Part shown: positions 21,651 to 26,150 of the stretch, one piece after another
Layout: each line of letters starts with the position of its first letter
How positions within the stretch are numbered: position 1 is the first letter of the stretch
Assembly (NCBI GenBank): GCA_003693705.1
Contig: RBZT01000483.1
Location: 1 to 26,150, forward strand
Reading direction: 5' to 3'
DNA length: 26,150 nt
Source of the DNA: Polymyxa betae
Taxonomy: Eukaryota > Endomyxa > Phytomyxea > Plasmodiophorida > Plasmodiophoridae
Position numbers and translations under genes: made by a program
The notes under the pieces: model-generated
The model's input: the letters and a program-made list of their open reading frames with translations, nothing else
What the model was told of the DNA's origin: nothing
Databases searched by the model: none

Positions 21651-23732
21651 TTATTGAACTTGAATAACTTTCATCGTGTGCGCAGAACCTAAACAGACAT
21701 TGTTTGAACGATGAGGCTGGAAATGAATGCTACCATGTACCTTGAATTCCCTGAGTTCCGCTTACAACAACAACCCAATCTTTTTTGGAAACCCATTTTT
21801 GCTCGACAGCATGACTTACAGCATCGGTAATTAGGTCTTCATCTGACTTACCCGCTGGCGCTAATAAAGGCCAGACAGCACACGACACCATAAGTTGCCG
21901 GTAAACAGAACTACAACAGTCAGTGAGCAACGTCATGAAGCCAATGCCTCGGCAATTCAAACAAGCATACGGATTGGTGGTTACAGTTACAACGGGAACA
22001 GAAGGTCGGTACTTAGCAACGTAGCGTGCAGAAGCTCCACTCTCCGTTAAAACAACAATCATGGCGGCGTCCAAGTTATTATCAACTTTGACAGCAGACG
22101 AGGCAACTGCCTCTGCGCGTGAAAGAGGCTTCTTTGACAGCAGCAAAATATTTTCAAATAGAGCTGCGTGGTCAATGGCACGTTCTGCAGCAACGCAAAT
22201 CTTCGCCATTGTAGTGACAGCTTCAACAGGAAAAGCACCTGCAACTGCGGTTAATCACTCGTACCAAACTGGGAGCATCTGATCCACCTTTTGCCGTTTC
22301 ACCAGAAAGCATAACGCAATCCGAGCCATCAAAAACAGCATTGGCAACATCAGTCGCTTCAGCACGAGTCGGGCGCGGATTCACAATCATTGATTCAAGC
22401 ATCTAGAAGGCAGACAACAAATTCAGTAAACTTCGTTGTTTTTGAGTTCTCAGCCGTTGTGAACCTGAGTCGCTGTCACCACAGGTTTCCCGACAACATT
22501 GCATTCACGAATCATTCGCTTTTGCGACATGCAAACCTGCCCATTGGTAAGAAACAGGTTGACCCAAGACGATATCAGCCACCTTCTGGATAGGGATCTC
22601 CACACCCATATCACCACGAGCAACCTTTCACAAATTACAATAAAATACGTCCATCCCAAATCCAGTATTACCATAATTCCATCCGATCGCGCTAAAATCT
22701 CTTCAAAGTTGTCCAAGCCTTGTTCAGATTCGATTTTGGAAATGATTTTAATATGAGCACCCTTTGGCCCTAAAACTTCGTTCATATCATCGACTCCCTG
22801 TCCTGTAATCGTATCAGATAAAACTTTCCGAAGGAACTCAACTCAGCCCATACCTGAACGAGCGAACGAAGCAGCAATTAGGTCTACTCCTTGCTCAACA
22901 CCGAATTTAAGGTCGCTAACGTCTTTATCGGACATAGCTGGTAGATCAACATGGGTTCCTGGAAGATTGCATCCTGTGCCAGATTAATTGGTTATATTGC
23001 AATATGAAGCGAATTCAATACCCTTGTTTTCGCCCATCTCCGCTGTGTTTTGGGCGATGGTTTTCACAATATCGTCGCAAATGTCAACCACTTTCAAATT
23101 TATCAGACCATCGGCTATACGAATAATCGAACCAACTCTGACCACCTATAAATATTTAATTTCGAGTTGGAACGGGGAAATGAATACCACCGTAGGCAAG
23201 TTCAAATAGTCACATCCGATCATCTTGTTATCCCCTTCGTAATCGGTATTCGAGGTACATTTAATTGCCAATTCTTGACCTTCCTGGATCATGAAGGGCT
23301 TGTGATCTTTCAGCTTCAAAGTTCGAATTTCCGGGCCTTTGGTATCCAGCATAATAGCGACAGGAATTCCGGTCGCAGCTGAAGCCGCACGAACATTTTT
23401 GATCGTTGTAGCATGGTAATCGTGGCTCCCATGGGAGAAATTCATTCTTGCAACGTTCATACCAGCCTTCAACTAAACAGTAAATTAACATTTCAAGTTT
23501 TCGTGGTACTACGGCCCAAATTTACCAATTTGATAAGCATATCTACAGATTGGCAAGAAGGTCCAATCGTGCAAATAATCTTAGTCTTTCGTGAGCCCAG
23601 AGGACCATTGCTTCGCTTTTTGGGCAGCTGGCCCCGCAGGAATTTCGACATGCCATCGTATGACGATACCTTTCTGAGTACCGTCGTCGACGGAGTCATC
23701 GGCAGTGCTGTAATCGGCGTCGTCATCGTCAT
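21651..23732 (-). CDS. PK: pyruvate kinase
   Basis: Eleven minus-strand exons (23732-23526, 23472-23191, 23145-23022, 22973-22854, 22802-22672, 22624-22583, 22536-22465, 22402-22288, 22238-21971, 21910-21741, 21688-21651) sum to 522 aa; human PKM has 531. It converts phosphoenolpyruvate and ADP to pyruvate and ATP. Visible motifs: [51 protein letters not shown] (catalytic Lys), [11 protein letters not shown] (metal site), [41 protein letters not shown]. The FBP phosphate loop reads TESGAS where PKM2 has TKSGRS. The 14-residue [14 protein letters not shown] is a 42-nt exon. One 60-nt intron (21911-21970) stays open in frame; removing it aligns NPSVYRQ with human NPQTARQ. Start 23732 follows an in-frame stop immediately upstream. 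Confidence 0.96.
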
Positions 23733-23862
23733 TTAAGTGATAGGGATGATCAAGTAGACAACACAAATGCCAGAATGTCCAGTCGGGATGTTTTGAGACA
23801 CGAAATATCTCCTAAGGAGAGGTTGCGCCGCTTAACTCATTGACAGGCCCGGCCTCCTCCAC
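23733..23862. promoter_or_regulatory. divergent promoter region, pyruvate kinase / orphan gene
   Basis: Only 130 bp separate the minus-strand PK start codon from the proposed plus-strand ATG at 23863. No recognisable TATA box or other motif was seen. The right half of the pair depends on the orphan gene being real. Confidence 0.4.
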
Positions 23863-24232
23863 ATGCCAACAGTTATGTCCTTGTCTGTGCCAGCGGCCAT
23901 GATCCAGAATGATGTGGTGTTGTTGAGAGACATCGACCAGACATTCCGCCTGAGTGCCTTGCTGGTAATGTTGATAGCCCAGATCTATCTAGCTGGAAGC
24001 TCAATGCAAGGAGTTAGCTGACCCGATTGTAGTCGGATATATATGTGACTCTCTGGCTTCAGCTGTATGCTCTGGCTTCGTCTCGCAACCGAGATCGCCA
24101 ACGCTTTCGCCGGCGTCGCTTGATATTGATGCGAATTCGAATGCTTATCAGGCAAAGAAGCTATCTAACCACCGAAGCTCTGATTATTTTTCCCGACTGC
24201 TCATGGAATGTCATGTACGAAAGTCGAATTGA
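23863..24232 (+). CDS. small orphan protein, function unknown
   Basis: Two exons (23863-23964, 24011-24232) separated by a 46-nt GT..AG intron give 107 aa with matching phases. The first exon reads SVPAAMIQNDVVLLRDIDQT then FRLSALL; the second begins ELADPIVVGYICDSLASAV, has a Ser/Pro-rich middle (SQPRSPTLSPASLD) and a basic end (LLMECHVRKSN). There is no signal peptide; the IVVGYICDSLASAVC stretch is mildly hydrophobic. A second in-frame ATG lies at 23875. I recognise no family. Support comes from coding-like composition, an intron of the standard local size and the divergent position next to PK; any further downstream exon was not found. Confidence 0.45.
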
Positions 24233-24431
24233 AGGCGCGTTATCAACACGGTTTCTTTGGACCCTTCCACCTTTGACCATCTACTCGAAAATTTTGAACC
24301 GTATTACATAGTTAATTAACAATATTGATTTTGCTGTCAGCTTCTTGCGCTGGCCAGTCCGTTGGAAAGTGTCGGTTGTATTCTGAGGCGACGACCTCCC
24401 ACCATGGTAGGTTGCCAGTGATTATAACTCC

Positions 24432-24464
24432 CGTTGTTAACCGTTTTCGGAACGGTTGGCAACG
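24432..24464 (+). other. strong RNA hairpin candidate
   Basis: On the plus strand, bases 24432-24445 pair with 24451-24464 over 14 consecutive positions, including two G-U pairs, closing a five-base loop (UUCGG). On the minus strand the two G-U pairs become A-C mismatches, so the fold favours a plus-strand transcript. No known RNA family was recognised. Confidence 0.75.
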
Positions 24465-24561
24465 TTTTTGTTCACGGCCCGTTTGTACAGGTTGCTCAAC
24501 GGCTGGACGATCGGGTAACCACGGGTGTCCCACCAGTTGGCAACAGTAAGCGTAGCTGCGT

Positions 24562-24567
24562 TTTATT
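24562..24567 (-). terminator. AATAAA signal after the membrane-protein stop
   Basis: On the minus strand AATAAA lies about 15-20 nt beyond the TAA stop at 24583-24581, supporting that stop as the true end of the membrane-protein gene. Confidence 0.5.
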
Positions 24568-24580
24568 CAGACATTACCGA

Positions 24581-25088
24581 TTATGATATAGCGGATTCCA
24601 TTGCCACGGTGGCCTCATTGTGGAGCATAGATCGCGTGCGGCGAGCACAATACCAATCAAATGCCCAAAATATAGTGCTGTATACTTGCGATAGGCATTG
24701 TTGATCGAACTCCGCGATATGGATAACAATGTTCAGAGCTGCACATGTTAGGAGAGCAGCACAGACAAAAACAGGGAACTTGACGGCAATGCCAATCTTG
24801 GATGTCGATTGGCGGATCAGGATGAAATTGACGATGCTGCAGACGAGAAATAAGGCATCACTCACTTGTTCGAGGAAAAAGAATCGACGAGTGATTAAGG
24901 GCAACTCAGACGACTTGGCTTCTTTGGCGAACGATTCCTCTGTTCGCAAACTATTTCTGATCATGCATGTGAAAAAAAAACAGACCCAAGAACATTAAGA
25001 TCACTGATACAATCTTTAATGTTCTCAAGCAGGCCTTCCCGTCTTGGAATAGCAAGCGGTCGATATCATTGACCCGCATTAGTTTCAT
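24581..25088 (-). CDS. multi-pass membrane protein with a one-base frame break
   Basis: From ATG 25088 the frame reads VNDIDRLLFQDGKACLRTLK then a hydrophobic helix (IVSVILMFLGLFFF) up to a run of nine T. After the run the reading continues one base out of frame (from about 24964) through RNSLRTEESFAKEAKSSELP, the helices VSDALFLVCSIVNFILI and VKFPVFVCAALLTCAALNIV, and a weak fourth helix near YSTIFWAFDWY, ending at 24581. One T fewer would join both parts into about 168 aa with the first helix intact. A 37-nt intron (GTTCTT..CAG) could also bridge them but is shorter than any other here. So this is a sequencing error, an odd intron or a broken gene. A polyadenylation signal follows the stop. 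I do not recognise the family. Confidence 0.5.
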
Positions 25089-25126
25089 CCTCGAATGCGA
25101 CGCTTGAAAAAAGTCGAATTGTGAGA

Positions 25127-25357
25127 ATGCAGACTATAGACTCTATTAGACCCGGGTCTGTGAGACGCTGCGTTCATGTCGCCAAACCTCGCCCGCATTC
25201 CGGGACCGAAATGCCATTCTCTACCCACTACACGGTGAGTTGTTTTTCCAGTTTTATTGTCATTTCCAATGCTGTTTTGCTGTGCACTCTACTGCTGCAA
25301 TTGAATGAAGCTATACAAAAACTGGGGCTGATTCGCGCTCCTTATCATTTTGATTAA
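25127..25357 (+). CDS. small open frame, possibly single-pass membrane protein
   Basis: A 76-codon frame starts at ATG 25127, 38 bp from the divergent membrane-protein start. It has a basic N-terminal half (RPGSVRRCVHVAKPRPHSG) and a hydrophobic stretch (VSCFSSFIVISNAVLLCTLL). However, a consensus-like donor (GTGAGT) lies at 25235, so the hydrophobic part may be intron and the real product may splice into the segment ending at 25571. I found no phase-consistent join, so the call is tentative. Confidence 0.25.
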   Translation: MQTIDSIRPGSVRRCVHVAKPRPHSGTEMPFSTHYTVSCFSSFIVISNAVLLCTLLLQLNEAIQKLGLIRAPYHFD

Positions 25358-25358
25358 A

Positions 25359-25571
25359 GAACATGGCAAGACTTTAACAGCGTCTGCAAGAGATGTTTTT
25401 GCCGAAACCACTGCGATTGACCGTTCGGACCATTTGAAAGAAGTGCAAGAGCTGGAGTTGGGGAAGCGAAAGTACGACATTCTGTATGTGCCGCGAACGC
25501 AAATGGACCAAGTGCCGAGGCAACTGACATTCCTGAAATATTGTTGTATCAAACACAAGGAATCAACTTAA
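25359..25571 (+). CDS. probable terminal coding segment, unassigned
   Basis: An open frame without its own suitable ATG reads KTLTASARDVFAETTAIDRS, then HLKEVQELELGKRKYDILYV, then PRQLTFLKY, ending with TAA at 25571. The charged, balanced composition looks coding. It probably follows an intron ending near 25358 (ATTAAAG), but the upstream exon is uncertain. It converges on the minus-strand gene at 25639. Confidence 0.35.
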   Translation, partial: EHGKTLTASARDVFAETTAIDRSDHLKEVQELELGKRKYDILYVPRTQMDQVPRQLTFLKYCCIKHKEST

Positions 25572-25604
25572 AGTGACATGATTTTTTGGTGAAAAGTTTC
25601 GCTT

Positions 25605-25610
25605 TTTATT
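25605..25610 (-). terminator. AATAAA signal for the right-edge minus gene
   Basis: AATAAA on the minus strand lies about 30 nt past the proposed TGA stop at 25641-25639, a usual distance for polyadenylation. Confidence 0.45.
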
Positions 25611-25638
25611 CGATTTTCGATACTTTTTTTCTAATTTT

Positions 25639-25872
25639 TCATAAATGCGGATCTGAAATCGCCAATGGCTTTTGTTTTTCTTCGCAGCATATGTATTTTA
25701 ATTGACGAGATGTCTAATGCTTACCTTCTTTGTCTCTGAGATAATATGCGTCCGTATAGCGATAACATTTTCTGGCAAAACGCCTGATTTGAGAGATCTC
25801 GACACTTTTCAAAGCCACTGGATCGTCTTGAAGGTCCTCAAACAGTAAGTGCAATTTCGATGCGTGTACGGC
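25639..25872 (-). CDS. 3' exons of an unidentified gene running off the right edge
   Basis: A minus-strand exon at about 25872-25725 reads HASKLHLLFEDLQDDPVALK then EISQIRRFARKCYRYTDAYY, rich in aromatic and basic residues. A GTAAGC donor and a 72-nt intron (25724-25653) lead to a four-residue last exon (DPHL) with TGA at 25641-25639 and an AATAAA beyond. Farther right, 26074 to about 25890 is open in the same frame (YRWKLYGDTVRWDEAQVG), preceded by a 47-nt intron-like interval (26075-26121), but I could not join it in phase to the exon. The RRFARK..RY.DAY pattern is loosely reminiscent of helical segments in some transposase-derived proteins; this is too weak to name a family. The gene is partial. 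Confidence 0.4.
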
Positions 25873-26150
25873 TTACAGGCAACCCAGAATATCTCAATAC
25901 AAGTTGAATTCGCAATCAAAATTCAGATTGGCCATTTGTGGGAGCAGGGCTGCGCCAGGAAAGTGCACAATTGCCTCAAAAAGTGCGTCAGTGGGACAGA
26001 TCAGAGTGCGTAGGCCAACTTGGGCTTCATCCCAACGTACAGTATCTCCATACAACTTCCAACGGTATTGCAGCCTTCAGGTTTTATTTTTCGATCTGTT
26101 TTTCTGTAATTCTCTTCAGACTTTAATTGCCCACTGCGTCATATCTCGGA

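Larger units (their letters stand above)
24233..24580. other. gene-poor stretch with GTTGGCAAC repeats
   Basis: I could not place a convincing gene in these 348 bp. GTTGGCAAC occurs at 24455-24463 and again near 24535, with related GGTTGCCA and GGTTGCTCAAC nearby. A minus-strand reading of about 24420-24550 looks partly protein-like (NWWDTRGYPIVQPLSNLYKR) and could be spliced by a 46-nt GT..AG interval, but I found no start or upstream exon. Confidence 0.4.

Noticed and set aside
24325-24549. Plus-strand 74-codon frame
   Set aside because: Cys/Arg-rich random-looking composition, no conserved motif, and it covers the hairpin and repeats.
25845-25878. Plus-strand GTAAGT...TTACAG looking like a 34-nt intron
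   Set aside because: It is shorter than any supported intron here, has no coding flanks on that strand and overlaps the better minus-strand exon.
25938-26126. Plus-strand 62-codon frame
   Set aside because: It is opposite the minus-strand open segment and reads into a poly-T/phenylalanine tail; no start context or homology.
1-26150. CRISPR arrays, tRNA/rRNA genes, transposon ends, bacterial operons
   Set aside because: No regularly spaced repeats, tRNA-like folds, terminal inverted repeats or bacterial gene arrangement were seen; introns and gene families are eukaryotic.

Overview
This window is nuclear DNA from a eukaryote with a very compact genome. It is almost certainly an animal, because CNOT11, LZTFL1, AIFM3, TARBP1 and a RAP1/TERF2IP-like protein all read most like their animal counterparts. 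Genes lie tens to a few hundred bases apart on both strands. I reconstructed about 56 introns; nearly all are 45-66 nt, and two may be 105 nt. Stop codons follow the standard code. LZTFL1 (BBSome regulator) and a ropporin-type RIIa protein (radial spoke/sperm flagellum) suggest an organism with cilia or flagella. I cannot name the species: small-intron lineages such as larvaceans, miniaturised annelids or some sponges would fit, but this is speculation.

Layout, left to right. 280-1498 (+): RAP1/TERF2IP-like telomere protein (BRCT, Myb, RCT). 1640-2848 (-): coiled-coil protein with a possible RWD-like C-terminus, perhaps kinetochore-related. 2997-3452 (-): a weak, unassigned open frame. 3634-6000 (+): AIFM3-like Rieske/FAD-NAD oxidoreductase. 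6220-11683 (+): HEATR1/UTP10. 11778-12923 (+): coiled-coil protein with an F-box-like segment. 13077-13338 (+): a 71-residue RIIa-only ropporin-like protein. 13380-14779 (-): CNOT11. 15025-16167 (-): LZTFL1. 16348-17007 (+): FAM210-type DUF1279 protein. 17142-21612 (+): TARBP1. 21651-23732 (-): pyruvate kinase. 23863-24232 (+): small orphan gene. 24233-24580: no clear gene, but a strong hairpin. 24581-25088 (-): multi-pass membrane protein with a one-base frame break in a T run. 25127-25571 (+): two small unresolved open segments. 25639 to the right edge (-): 3' end of an unidentified gene.

The main genes were rebuilt by choosing GT-AG (once GC-AG) introns so that reading phase stays consistent and known family motifs join. 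For every spliced main gene the exon lengths sum to a multiple of three, and most predicted lengths are close to the human proteins (AIFM3-like 599 versus 605 aa, LZTFL1 294 versus 299, PK 522 versus 531). HEATR1 (1722), TARBP1 (1359), CNOT11 (433) and RAP1 (307) are shorter. The genes do not form one pathway. They are mostly housekeeping functions (ribosome biogenesis, tRNA methylation, deadenylation, glycolysis, mitochondria) with telomere, candidate kinetochore and ciliary genes among them. No mobile element, CRISPR array, tRNA or rRNA was recognised.
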